In this document: in pieces, positions 1 through 7,400 of the stretch
Layout: the number at the start of each line of letters is the position of its first letter
Numbering within the stretch: position 1 is the stretch's first letter
Origin: an uncultured Oscillibacter sp.
Lineage (GTDB): Bacteria > Bacillota > Clostridia > Oscillospirales > Oscillospiraceae
Length of the DNA: 50,134 nt
Assembly: GCA_910579435.1 (NCBI GenBank)
Contig: CAJTVF010000015.1
Coordinates: 1 to 50,134, forward strand
Direction of reading: 5' to 3'
The notes under the pieces: generated by a model
What the model was told of the DNA's origin: nothing
The model's database searches: none
What the model saw: the letters and a program-made list of their open reading frames with translations, nothing else
Position numbers and translations under genes: made by a program

Positions 1-767
1 ATCAAGGTTATTCGGGCTTTCAGCGAGAGGACTGATTTCAACACAACACCGGCTTTCTTCCATTCATCGGTTGTACTCAACTGGCCGTAGAGCGCAATCC
101 CGGCTCGTGCGTAGTCACCACCGATTTCAGAACAATGGAGCAGGCCGCTGCTGGCAAGAATGTGGACCTTGGGGATTTGACAGCCAATGTGTTTTAGGCG
201 GTTTATCGCCTGATAAAAGGCTCTGCCTTGCGTTAGGGCGGCTTCTCTGTTTGATGGCAGGGAAAGATCATCTTCATATAAATGGGTATAAACTCCCTCT
301 ATGTGAAGAAACTGGCAAGCAAATATCCGCTGAATTTTATCCAGATTTTCGCAATTCTCCCCCAGCCGGTGCATCCCGGTGTTCAATTTGATATGGACGT
401 TGATGATCTGGCCGCAGGCGTTCAGCTCTAACGCATAGGGATAGTCCAAAATAGTCTGTGTCAGATGATATTGAACAAGGAGCGGGACATATTGGGGATG
501 CGTATATCCGAGTATCAGGATTTCCCCTGCAACTCCGCCTTGCCGCAGCTCTATCCCTTCAAAAACAGTGGCAACGCAAAAGGCATTTACACCCAGGGCA
601 TTGAGTTCTCTGGCAATCAAAACAGCGCCATGTCCGTAGGCATTTGCCTTGACCGCAGGCATTAACGCACAGTTTGGAGGCAGCAGAGTTTGAAGCTGTT
701 CCACGTTATGCCGCAGAGCGGTCCGGCTCAATTCAATCCAGGCGCGGCCCTGATAAAACTCCGTCAT
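1..767 (-). CDS. vanT: VanT-like serine/alanine racemase, soluble form (partial, runs off window)
   Basis: A PLP-dependent fold-III racemase that should make D-Ser (or D-Ala) for the D-Ala-D-Ser ligase VanG. The reading frame is open from an ATG at 767 down to base 1, so the C-terminus lies outside the window. The PLP-lysine motif VKANAYGHG is at residues 39-47 (Lys40), and KLNTGMHRLG follows further on. Classical VanT proteins carry an N-terminal multi-pass membrane domain of several hundred residues; here the racemase domain starts at once (MTEFYQGRAWIELSRTALRH), so that half is absent. The start overlaps the stop of the upstream acetyltransferase gene as ATGA, implying translational coupling. 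It could be an ordinary alanine racemase recruited to the cluster; position argues for the VanT role. Confidence 0.85.
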   Translation of the reverse strand, partial: MTEFYQGRAWIELSRTALRHNVEQLQTLLPPNCALMPAVKANAYGHGAVLIARELNALGVNAFCVATVFEGIELRQGGVAGEILILGYTHPQYVPLLVQYHLTQTILDYPYALELNACGQIINVHIKLNTGMHRLGENCENLDKIQRIFACQFLHIEGVYTHLYEDDLSLPSNREAALTQGRAFYQAINRLKHIGCQIPKVHILASSGLLHCSEIGGDYARAGIALYGQLSTTDEWKKAGVVLKSVLSLKARITL

Positions 768-1234
768 GCTCCGGCCCCCCTGACAATGATTCTTGAAGGT
801 TGAGACACTACGGTTGAATGGCTCGGCACATCCGTACAGACCACCGCACCAGCTCCAATTTTTACATAATCACCAATTTTGATGCCACCGATAACAACTG
901 CGCCAGCTCCAATCAAACAGTGATCTCCAATCTGCGGGGCTTTCCTGTCAACCGAGCCAATGGTGACATTCTGATAAATCCAGCAATCAGCCCCGATATG
1001 GGCGTAACGGGAAATATAGACGCCATGAAGTCCATGAGGCAGAATGGGCTTACTGTCAAACTTGGCTCCGTTCCCAATGTAGCCGCCATGCCGGTGGGCC
1101 ATTCGATTCAAGAAGAAGGTCAAAATATCCCGGACAATACGCATCGAACACTGTTTTCTCCACCAAAAGAATTTCCAGTACAGTCCCAGGTTCTCGCCTC
1201 TCGACCAATGAATCAACGCCGCCTGTATCTTCAT
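764..1234 (-). CDS. Serine O-acetyltransferase-like left-handed beta-helix acyltransferase
   Basis: A 156-residue hexapeptide-repeat acyltransferase of the CysE-like kind. The signature runs from about residue 66 (PHGLHGVYISRYAHIGADCW) through repeated [IV]G rungs (VTIGS, IGDHCLIGAGAVVIGGIKIG, IGAGAVV). Such enzymes move acetyl from acetyl-CoA to a hydroxyl, classically on L-serine. It is shorter than full CysE (about 270 residues), lacking most of the helical N-terminal domain. It lies between vanXY and the racemase, with 4-nt ATGA overlaps at both ends, so it is translated as part of the resistance operon. This position is normally not occupied by an acetyltransferase in vanG clusters. The substrate is unknown; serine or a cell-wall precursor are guesses. 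Confidence 0.8.
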   Translation of the reverse strand: MKIQAALIHWSRGENLGLYWKFFWWRKQCSMRIVRDILTFFLNRMAHRHGGYIGNGAKFDSKPILPHGLHGVYISRYAHIGADCWIYQNVTIGSVDRKAPQIGDHCLIGAGAVVIGGIKIGDYVKIGAGAVVCTDVPSHSTVVSQPSRIIVRGAGA

Positions 1235-1767
1235 GCCAGATATTCCTCCAATGTCAGCCCCTTAAAGATCATGATCTCTGAATGGGGCATACCAACATAG
1301 CGGAAATGCCACGGTTCATGAGCGATGCCGGTAATATGCTCTTTCCCCGCCGGGTAGCGTTCAATAAAACCGAAAGCAGGGGCCAGTTCCCGAAACTTTT
1401 GGCAGATGCCCTCATAGGGAAAGGCCGGACGGATGAAGTCAATGTCCGGCTGACGCAGCCCCAGGTCGATTGCCAGCCCCGTTTGATGCTCACTGTGTCC
1501 GGGCATGGCTACAAATTTCGCTGTAAACTCCGGGCCGTTCTCCCGGAGCGATTTTGCATAGATTTCAAGCTGTTCCTCCAAGGAGCGCCAACCGCTGACA
1601 GGAACAATAAACTCCCAGCCGCCCAACTGCTCCATGATGCTGGACAGGGCGCAAACCGCCTCCCGTTCCAGCAGAATATCGGGTTGATCTTCATGGACAG
1701 GAATCAGGTCTTGCTTGGTGTCCGGCGAATATGCGTGTTGACTGTTGACCAAAATCAAGCTGTTCAT
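1231..1767 (-). CDS. vanXY: VanXY-type D,D-dipeptidase/D,D-carboxypeptidase
   Basis: A zinc peptidase of family M15B that removes D-Ala-ending precursors (D-Ala-D-Ala dipeptide and the terminal D-Ala of pentapeptide), so that D-Ala-D-Ser precursors prevail. Visible motifs are SGWR (residues 58-61), the zinc motif in GHSEHQTGLAIDLG (SxHxxxGxAxD) and the second zinc site EPWHFRYVG near residue 150. No signal peptide is seen, fitting cytoplasmic VanXY enzymes. At 178 residues it is slightly shorter than VanXY-C. Its ATG overlaps the vanG stop and its TGA overlaps the next start, both as ATGA. Confidence 0.92.
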   Translation of the reverse strand: MNSLILVNSQHAYSPDTKQDLIPVHEDQPDILLEREAVCALSSIMEQLGGWEFIVPVSGWRSLEEQLEIYAKSLRENGPEFTAKFVAMPGHSEHQTGLAIDLGLRQPDIDFIRPAFPYEGICQKFRELAPAFGFIERYPAGKEHITGIAHEPWHFRYVGMPHSEIMIFKGLTLEEYLA

Positions 1768-2810
1768 CCGTTCACCGCCAATTCAATCACGTTGGAAATG
1801 ACCTGTTCAAAAGACATTCCAACCGCTTTCATCATGCTGGGATAGCGGCTGTGGGCGGTAAAGCCGGGGATGGTATTGACCTCGTTAAAAACCACCCTGC
1901 CAGCCTTGTCCAAAAACATATCCACCCTCGCAAATCCCTGACACCCAAGGGCCTTGTAAATTCGCTGGGCGGCTTCTTTCATCTCTGCCGTTTTCGCAGG
2001 GGAAATGCGGGCCGGGACATGGATTGCGGAGGTTTTCAGCGTGTACTTCTCTGCAAAATCAAAGAAGCCATCCGCCAGTTCAATCTCGTCCAGTTCCCCA
2101 ACCGTCAAGGTGTCATTCCCCAAAACGGCGCACCCGACTTCAAAGCCGGAGATCGCTTCTTCCAAAATGATGTGGTCATCATATTCAAAGGCCAGCTCCA
2201 TAGCCGCAGACAGTTCGCCGCGTTCCGCAACCCTTGTGATGCCGTAGGAGGAACCAGCCCGGACAGGTTTTACAAACAGCGGATACCCCAGCTTTTCAGC
2301 ATGAGCGAAAGCATCCTTTCTGGCTTTCTTTGTCAGTACAGTGGAGAAAGGTATCGTGATGCCAGCGGCCTGTGCCAACTTGTGCGCCCGGTCTTTGTCC
2401 ATGCACAGCGCCGAGGCCAGCACACCACACCCCACCAGCGGAATACCCGCCAATTCAAAAAGCCCCTGCACCGTCCCGTCCTCGCCGTTGCGTCCATGCA
2501 GAACAGGGAAAGCGGCGTCTAAAGAAATCTTCTCCACGCCAGCAGTTGTCTGAACCAAAAGCCCAGGGGCGTCCCGGTCAGGAGATACCAGGGCCGGGGC
2601 GCAGTCGTCAGGGTTGTTCCAGGTATCCAGCTTGATTTTTTCAACCGCGCCGGTGAAATGGAGCCAATTCCCTTTAGGAGAAATGCCTATCAGAACAGGG
2701 GAATACCTTGCCCGATCCATGTGCGTGATAACCGCGTGGGCTGATTCCAGCGAAATACTGTATTCCGGGGAACAGCCGCCAAACAGGACTGCCACGTTAT
2801 ATTTTTTCAT
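1764..2810 (-). CDS. vanG: D-Ala--D-Ser ligase, VanG type
   Basis: An ATP-grasp ligase of 348 residues joining D-Ala to D-Ser, giving peptidoglycan precursors with lowered vancomycin affinity. It begins with the family hallmark VAVLFGGCSPEYSISLES; HGRNGEDGTVQG, KPVRAGSSYGI and the metal-binding end NEVNTIPGFTAHSRYP follow. The active-site loop reads EKYTLKTS, the EKY form typical of D-Ala-D-Ser ligases (VanC/E/G), rather than the KY form of D-Ala-D-lactate ligases. A start at 2810 is preceded by AGAAGGTGTG as a ribosome site. vanY and vanW homologues found upstream of vanG in enterococci are absent, as in clostridial vanG clusters. D-Ser preference is inferred from the motif. Confidence 0.93.
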   Translation of the reverse strand: MKKYNVAVLFGGCSPEYSISLESAHAVITHMDRARYSPVLIGISPKGNWLHFTGAVEKIKLDTWNNPDDCAPALVSPDRDAPGLLVQTTAGVEKISLDAAFPVLHGRNGEDGTVQGLFELAGIPLVGCGVLASALCMDKDRAHKLAQAAGITIPFSTVLTKKARKDAFAHAEKLGYPLFVKPVRAGSSYGITRVAERGELSAAMELAFEYDDHIILEEAISGFEVGCAVLGNDTLTVGELDEIELADGFFDFAEKYTLKTSAIHVPARISPAKTAEMKEAAQRIYKALGCQGFARVDMFLDKAGRVVFNEVNTIPGFTAHSRYPSMMKAVGMSFEQVISNVIELAVNG

Positions 2811-2830
2811 ATCACACCTTCTCTGAATGT

Positions 2831-2879
2831 AAAAATCCGATTGCCCTCGGTATGAAAATCATATCAAGAGCAATCGGAT
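2831..2879 (-). terminator. Rho-independent terminator/attenuator between vanS and vanG
   Basis: On the minus strand a perfect 10-bp stem (ATCCGATTGC / GCAATCGGAT) closes a 25-nt loop and is followed directly by TTTTT. It lies 60 nt after the vanS stop and ends about 20 nt before vanG. It can end the vanRS transcript or act as an attenuator that lowers read-through into vanG. Confidence 0.7.
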
Positions 2880-2905
2880 CATGCTTTAATATTTTATTGT
2901 TGGTT

Positions 2906-2944
2906 TCCTAAGAAAATCCTAACAGGAGATTGATGTTTTCCTAA
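2906..2944. promoter_or_regulatory. Three helically phased TCCTAA repeats, candidate VanR operator
   Basis: On the plus strand TCCTAA occurs at 2906-2911, 2917-2922 and 2939-2944, spaced 11 and 22 bp (TTAGGA when read in the direction of vanG). OmpR-family regulators such as VanR bind direct repeats spaced by about one helical turn. The last copy overlaps the vanS stop codon. An AT-rich stretch (TAAAAT, TATTAA on the minus strand) follows and could hold the vanG operon -10 box. The assignment to VanR is inference. Confidence 0.45.
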
Positions 2945-4083
2945 TTAGTGATAGGCAGCGATACGGTAAATACCGTTGCATTTTCATGGCTTTCGGCTGT
3001 GATCGTTCCATGATGGAGGGTGACGATCTCCTTTGCAATCGCAAGCCCAAGTCCGGCCCCGCCCGCGTTGGAGCTTCGGGCCTCGTCCATCCGATAGAAA
3101 CGTTCAAATATTTTGGACAGCTTTTCCTCCGGGATTGTCGGCCCCTGGTTTTCAAAGGAGATCACCATTTGCTTGTCCTTCTTTTCGGCGGAGATAATGA
3201 TTTCAGAATTTGGAAAGCTATATGCCGCCGCATTTTTCAAAATGTTATTGAATACACGGGCCAGCTTCATCGGATCGCCGCAGACGCTCAAATCTTCATC
3301 AGCATGAAGAACAGCGGTATTTCCTTTTGCGGACAGGATGGGGTAAAATTCGTCCACCATCTGCACCAGCATATAGTAAAGGTCAATCTGCTCTTGTTCC
3401 AGAGTGATTTGCTGCAAATTATACCGGGTGATTTCAAAAAATTCGTTTACCAGCCGTTCCAGGCGGTTTGCCTTGTCCAGCGCGATATGGGTATATTTTG
3501 CTTTCTGCTCCGGCGGCATATCAGGCGCTTCGTCCAGCAGGCTTAAATAGCCAATGACGGAGGTCAAGGGCGTTTTCAAGTCGTGGGCCAGATACGTCAC
3601 CAAGTCGTTCTTTTGCGCGGCTTCATTCCGAAGTGCTTGTTCACTGCGGAGCATGGCTGTTCTGATTTCTGCCATCTGCGCGGCGATTTCTGCGTACTCT
3701 TGCGGAAACATATCAGAACTTTCACTCTCTTGTTTCATATAGTCTCGGAGCATCTTGCCGATGTTGGTTACAGATTTTCGTTTTTCTGCTTTAGCATGAA
3801 AATATGACGCAAAAAAGCCAATGATAATTCCTGTTGCAACAGTCCCAATTACGGCCCCAAGCACCAGACGCTTCACCTTCCACCACATTGGCTCGCGGAT
3901 AATCGCTTCTTGTCCAGCCTCTGGAAGATAAGCGTTGCGTGTCTGCATGAAGTTCCACTCAAACCAGTCCACAAAGCTGCCGTTCCATACTTTATCAACA
4001 AGGAAATAAAGTACTATGCAAGCCGCAATACTGATTAAGATTAAGACAATCAGATAAGGAATTTTTCGTAATTTACGTTTCAA
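2941..4083 (-). CDS. vanS: Sensor histidine kinase VanS
   Basis: A membrane histidine kinase of 380 residues, presumed to sense glycopeptide or cell-wall stress and phosphorylate VanR. Membrane segments lie at about residues 9-29 and 72-94 with a short extracytoplasmic loop between them. The H-box is YLAHDLKTPLTS (His167). The ATP domain follows with the N-box (NNILKNAAAYS), ERFYRMDEARS and the glycine-rich AGLGLAIAKEI. It ends at the conserved domain end with nothing obviously missing. Its start overlaps the vanR stop by 11 nt, so the two are coupled. Confidence 0.92.
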   Translation of the reverse strand: MKRKLRKIPYLIVLILISIAACIVLYFLVDKVWNGSFVDWFEWNFMQTRNAYLPEAGQEAIIREPMWWKVKRLVLGAVIGTVATGIIIGFFASYFHAKAEKRKSVTNIGKMLRDYMKQESESSDMFPQEYAEIAAQMAEIRTAMLRSEQALRNEAAQKNDLVTYLAHDLKTPLTSVIGYLSLLDEAPDMPPEQKAKYTHIALDKANRLERLVNEFFEITRYNLQQITLEQEQIDLYYMLVQMVDEFYPILSAKGNTAVLHADEDLSVCGDPMKLARVFNNILKNAAAYSFPNSEIIISAEKKDKQMVISFENQGPTIPEEKLSKIFERFYRMDEARSSNAGGAGLGLAIAKEIVTLHHGTITAESHENATVFTVSLPITN

Positions 4084-4780
4084 TTTTATACCCCACTCCC
4101 CATATTGTTGTAATATATTTTGGACTGTCTATGGTATCGCCCAGCTTCTCACGCAAATGCCGGATATGAACGGTGATTGTATTGTTGCTTTTGCTGTAAT
4201 ACTCGTCCTTCCAAATTTCGTGAAACAGCTCCTCGGAGCTGACAACCTTTCCTTTGCGTTCCAATAAAATGCGTAAAATAGAAAATTCGGTTGGGGTCAG
4301 GGAAAGCGGCTTCCCATTCAAAAAGCAAGCATGAGTACCCGCATTCATTTCCAGGCCAGAGTGCAGGAGCAAATCGGATGCTTGTTCCTGGCCGGAAGTC
4401 TGGGCGGGGTTATATCGTTTATACCGCCGGAGCTGGGCCTTTACCCGCGCTACCAATTCCAAAGGGCGAAAAGGCTTTGTGACATAATCATCCGCTCCCA
4501 GGGTCAGGCCGGTGATTTTGTCGGTTTCCGCGTCCTTGGCTGTCAACATGATGACAGGATAAGTATGCCGCTCCCTGATTTTCTGGCAGAGGGCAAAGCC
4601 GTTCACCTCCGGCAGCATAATATCCAGAATGGCTAAATCAAGCTCAGTGGATTCAATGCAAGCAAGGGCATCCTTAGCCGAGTAAAACTTAAAGACCTCG
4701 TAATTCTCGTTTTGGAGATATAATTCCACCAAATCAGAAATTTCCGGTTCATCATCAACTACTAAAATTTTGTCGGGCAT
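4073..4780 (-). CDS. vanR: Response regulator VanR
   Basis: An OmpR/PhoB-type response regulator of 235 residues and partner of the overlapping vanS. The receiver domain has the acidic pair in LVVDDEPEI, phospho-acceptor Asp53 (LDIMLPEVNG), the switch region MLTAKD and the lysine in TKPFRP. The C-terminal winged helix shows LTPTEFSILRILLER and the recognition region NTITVHIRHLREKLG, ending in YITTIWGVGYKIE. A GAGG ribosome site precedes the start. It should activate the vanG operon; candidate operators are the TCCTAA repeats near 2906-2944. Confidence 0.93.
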   Translation of the reverse strand: MPDKILVVDDEPEISDLVELYLQNENYEVFKFYSAKDALACIESTELDLAILDIMLPEVNGFALCQKIRERHTYPVIMLTAKDAETDKITGLTLGADDYVTKPFRPLELVARVKAQLRRYKRYNPAQTSGQEQASDLLLHSGLEMNAGTHACFLNGKPLSLTPTEFSILRILLERKGKVVSSEELFHEIWKDEYYSKSNNTITVHIRHLREKLGDTIDSPKYITTIWGVGYKIET

Positions 4781-4900
4781 TGGGCGACCTCTTTTCTATA
4801 ACCGTAGTCAAAGACATTCTATCAAACATTTTTTGAGTTCTCTGTTTTGTGGGCTGATGGGTTCCACTGGATTTCTTAACATCAGGTCGTTTGCAACTAT

Positions 4901-4929
4901 ATTATACTGCTTCGATGTTTGCTCTGCAA
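4901..4929 (-). promoter_or_regulatory. Sigma-A promoter for vanRS
   Basis: Read on the minus strand, TTGCAG (4929-4924), a 17-bp spacer and TATAAT (4906-4901) form a near-consensus vegetative promoter. It would give a leader of roughly 115 nt before vanR. No TCCTAA repeat sits next to it. Confidence 0.65.
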
Positions 4930-5060
4930 GGATAGCATACATCTCAAAGCAAATTCAATGCCGTTCGTTTCTTCCTATGATGCAAAAAGACCCGGCGGGA
5001 CTTCGATTGCCCGCCAAGTCTTTGTTTCGATTTCTACTGACGCAAAATCTAATCCAGATG

Positions 5061-5747
5061 TTATTGTTTCTGGAGAGAACCGTCCTCAGCGTAGGCGTAG
5101 ACCGTTTCGTAGGAACCAAGTACATCGTGTTCTTCCTCAATCAACTGCCGGTTTTGCAGGTCGATTTCCAATGCACCGCTACCACACAAGGTAAACCCAT
5201 ATGCAAAGCGGTCTGTCTCTTGATTCCACAGGAAATAGCTATATGGTACGTTGTGCGGATAAGAGCTAACTGCCAGCAGACCAAAATCCTCCGCACCATC
5301 AAAGTTCAGATCACGAATATCCGGCTCTCCAACTGCACTATTCTGGTTCACATACAAACCATCCCAAGCATGATCCTCTACTGCCGGAACATCCTCTGGA
5401 AGAATGGTCTGAATCAGTTCTTCTCCCTCATAGACCAGGACTTGATCCACGGAAAAGTATTCCTCCTGGGGTTCGGTTGAATCCAACACTATTGTTAATT
5501 CTCTACCCTCCGCAACCTGAACAGAAAAGGTATACATCCCCTCAAAGCGATCTGTGGAAGAAGGGGGTTCCGTAATATTCTGGCCCTCCTGGTCTGTCGT
5601 ACTGCTGGGGGTTAGTTCCATAGTTTCTGGCGGGGAGGGCTGGGGATTAGGCTGCTTTGTCGTCGAGGTGAGAAAGGCCGTCGCAAGCCCAATAATCAGG
5701 AATACTGCTACAAGGGCTGCGATAATCGACATTTTTTTATTTTTCAT
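5061..5747 (-). CDS. Membrane-anchored extracytoplasmic protein, unknown function
   Basis: I do not recognise a specific family. The 228-residue product has a basic N-terminus and one hydrophobic segment (about residues 7-28) without a lipobox cysteine, so it is a signal anchor or signal peptide. A Pro/Thr/Ser-rich linker follows to about residue 65, then a beta-rich domain containing DIRDLNFDGAEDFGLL, a calcium-like or FG-GAP-like D-x-N-x-D motif seen in secreted proteins such as the XAC2610 type. It lies upstream of vanR on the same strand but is separated by 280 nt with its own promoter for vanRS. Upstream, TATAAT at 5798-5793 (minus strand) with a poor -35 box is a possible promoter. Confidence 0.75.
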   Translation of the reverse strand: MKNKKMSIIAALVAVFLIIGLATAFLTSTTKQPNPQPSPPETMELTPSSTTDQEGQNITEPPSSTDRFEGMYTFSVQVAEGRELTIVLDSTEPQEEYFSVDQVLVYEGEELIQTILPEDVPAVEDHAWDGLYVNQNSAVGEPDIRDLNFDGAEDFGLLAVSSYPHNVPYSYFLWNQETDRFAYGFTLCGSGALEIDLQNRQLIEEEHDVLGSYETVYAYAEDGSLQKQ

Positions 5748-5880
5748 CTTGGATAGAATCCTTTCGTCTAAAACGCTACTTTACAGCAAATTATTATAGT
5801 TTTGGCACCAAACCGACAGTATTGTATCACGATTTTGCTGTTGATTCTTTATTTTTTTGCTGAGATTTTATTAAGATTTT

Positions 5881-5909
5881 CCTAACGGTGAAGGAGCGAG
5901 ATTTATAAT
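5881..5909 (+). promoter_or_regulatory. Candidate activated promoter on the plus strand
   Basis: TATAAT at 5904-5909 lies 17 bp after a poor -35 (CCTAAC, 5881-5886). That -35 overlaps a TCCTAA repeat (5880-5885), and a degenerate copy, TATTAA, lies 11 bp upstream (5869-5874). The layout resembles the repeats before vanG and would suit activator-dependent transcription of the hairpin-rich stretch that follows. Confidence 0.35.
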
Positions 5910-5913
5910 ACAG

Positions 5914-6104
5914 TAAGGGCTGGGGAACGGGGAAAACGGGGGACGGAGAAACGGGCAAGCAGGGCATCGTGGGACCCACGATGCGAAATTGGACCTCCCG
6001 CCCACGGCGGGAGGTCCAATCTGCTTGTTGGTGGCAGCGCCCCCAAATCCCTTTGAACAGCCCCTTGGTGGGGCTGGCTGCGCGTTCCTTCGGAACGCTT
6101 TTTT
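5914..6104 (+). ncRNA. Candidate structured non-coding RNA
   Basis: No convincing plus-strand gene lies here, yet a promoter-like site at 5881-5909 and a plus-strand terminator at 6082-6104 bracket about 190 nt holding three further inverted repeats. These are 5964-5984 (10-bp arms), 5988-6020 (perfect 15-bp arms, 3-nt loop) and 6057-6076 (CAGCCCC / GGGGCTG). The region sits beside the relaxase tail, so an oriT or element-end structure is an alternative reading. Confidence 0.3.
6082..6104 (+). terminator. Plus-strand rho-independent terminator with no obvious gene before it
   Basis: GCGTTCC-TTC-GGAACGC is followed directly by TTTTTT (6099-6104). The T-run is on the plus strand only. The only genes nearby are on the minus strand, which points to an unseen plus-strand transcript. 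Confidence 0.65.
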
Positions 6105-6137
6105 GACGGGCCTGCGGTCCTCTGGAACGGTGAAAAA

Positions 6138-6944
6138 TCAGCGTTCCTCTTCCCGGCGGTCCGCTTCCTTTTCCTGCTCCTGGGCCTCATAGCCCATGAG
6201 CTTCTGCACGTTGGCCCGGACGGTCAGCAGCTCCTTCATATCCTCCCGCGCCTTGCGGAAATCGGCGTAAGCCGCCTTTTTCTCCGCCAGCAGCGCGGCA
6301 TATTCAGCCTGTAAGCTCCTGATGGTAGGCAGCTTTTTCAGCCCGGATTCATCAAAAAATTTCCTTGCCGCCTGATGCAGCAGGATGTCGCTCTCATGCT
6401 CGGCTTTGAATTTTTTCGAGTACCCGGCCTTGCGGTAGGCCACATAGACCTCGCGGGTCTTGGCATAGTTGATGATGTGCGTTTTCAGTACGGCGATCTC
6501 CGCCATGCGCTGCTCCGCCGCCTTGATTGTGGCAGACAATTCGTGATAGCGCCCGGTGGCTTCGTCCGCTTTGGCGGAGAGGTCGGCATAGTCCAGCAGG
6601 CCATGCTCCGTCAGATAGTTCAGCGTCTGCGCCATCTGCTTGAGATTGAATGTCTTGGCCCACCTTGCATACCCGGCCCCCTTGCCCGCCTGGAGCTTGG
6701 CCTGAACATCCACCAGCAGATTCACCTTCGGCGGATCTGCGCGGCGGATATTTTTGGAAAGCGGGGTGTGCTGTTTTTCTCCGGCGAGGACGGCCAGCAG
6801 CGAGGGAATGGAGTAGTCCGCCCCCATGCTGTCCCCGTCCAGCCGGACAAACTGTTTACCACCCGGCGCTTTCAGCCGGATGGATTTGCCACGGGGCGAG
6901 ACCTCTATACCAGCGTTCCGCAGCAGCTGAAGCAGAGCATGCTG
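6138..6944 (-). pseudogene. Relaxase 3' fragment, Tn1549-like ICE (5' end deleted)
   Basis: The C-terminal region of a conjugative relaxase. The frame is open from about 6944; it begins QHALLQLLRNAGIEV, continues RGKSIRLKAPGGKQFVRLDG and then SIPSLLAVLAGEKQ, and ends in a charged, coiled-coil-rich tail (QEKEADRREEER). The catalytic N-terminal domain with its tyrosine and histidine triad is missing. At about 6940 the sequence changes abruptly into the head of virB4, so a deletion removed everything between. An ATG at 6827 could still give a 229-residue product, but it would have no nuclease domain. Confidence 0.75.
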
Positions 6945-7048
6945 TCCTGGGCGGACAGCTCCTTTTTATCCGTCCCCTTCGCCCTGGCAATGGCGGTTTC
7001 GATCTGTTTTCGTTCGTCGCGGGTGAGCTTCCGCTTTCGGGTAGACAA
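6905..7048 (-). pseudogene. virB4/traE 5' fragment (conjugation ATPase, truncated)
   Basis: The first 35 or so residues of a VirB4-like ATPase: TTG start at 7048 with GGGAGG nine bases upstream, then STRKRKLTRDERKQIETAIA, and GTDKKELSAQDS. In ICEs of this family the next residues would be SIPYERM or similar. Here the frame passes into relaxase DNA at about 6940 and stops at 6905. It overlaps the end of prgI by about 80 nt. The Walker motifs are lost, so it is non-functional. Confidence 0.65.
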
Positions 7049-7400
7049 TGTAACGCACCTCCCTGTCTAATTGGTCCTGCCGTTCCAAAACGGCGTAAAA
7101 GTTGCGGGTCCGGTAGGGGCGCTGCCGGGGCCGGCGGAAGGACACGCGGATGATGTTTCCCACGAGCTTCTCCAGGGGCTGGCCGTTCTTCTCATACACC
7201 CCCAGCATGAAGAAGGGGAGCATGACCAGAATCATACACAGCGCCGCCGCGCTGTTCCCCAGCGGGCCTTTGAGCAAAAAGAACAGCGGAACGCTGACCA
7301 GCGCCCCGCCGCTGAAGCAGACCAGCTGCCTCTTGGTGAGATTGAACATGACCTTCGTTTTTACTTTTGTCAGGTCCTTCGGTACGGGTACATAGGCCAT
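6966..7400 (-). CDS. PrgI family protein (conjugation membrane component)
   Basis: A 144-residue PrgI-family protein of the Tn1549/Tn916-like type IV secretion channel. It starts MAYVPVPKDLTKVKTKVMFN, as the family does, with two close hydrophobic segments at about residues 24-70 and the family end RTRNFYAVLERQDQLDREV near residue 118. The last residues are arginine-rich and overlap the virB4 start. Its ATG overlaps the stop of the upstream chimeric gene by one base. It is intact but orphaned: the neighbouring channel genes are truncated or gone. Confidence 0.82.
   Translation of the reverse strand: MAYVPVPKDLTKVKTKVMFNLTKRQLVCFSGGALVSVPLFFLLKGPLGNSAAALCMILVMLPFFMLGVYEKNGQPLEKLVGNIIRVSFRRPRQRPYRTRNFYAVLERQDQLDREVRYIVYPKAEAHPRRTKTDRNRHCQGEGDG

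Noticed and set aside
71..665. Two plus-strand frames at the left edge (71-391, 465-665)
   Set aside because: The minus strand carries an uninterrupted racemase frame with the PLP-lysine motif across the whole stretch.
4780..5060. vanU-type small regulator gene upstream of vanR
   Set aside because: The minus-strand gap holds only the vanRS promoter and leader; no frame resembling a small HTH protein was found.
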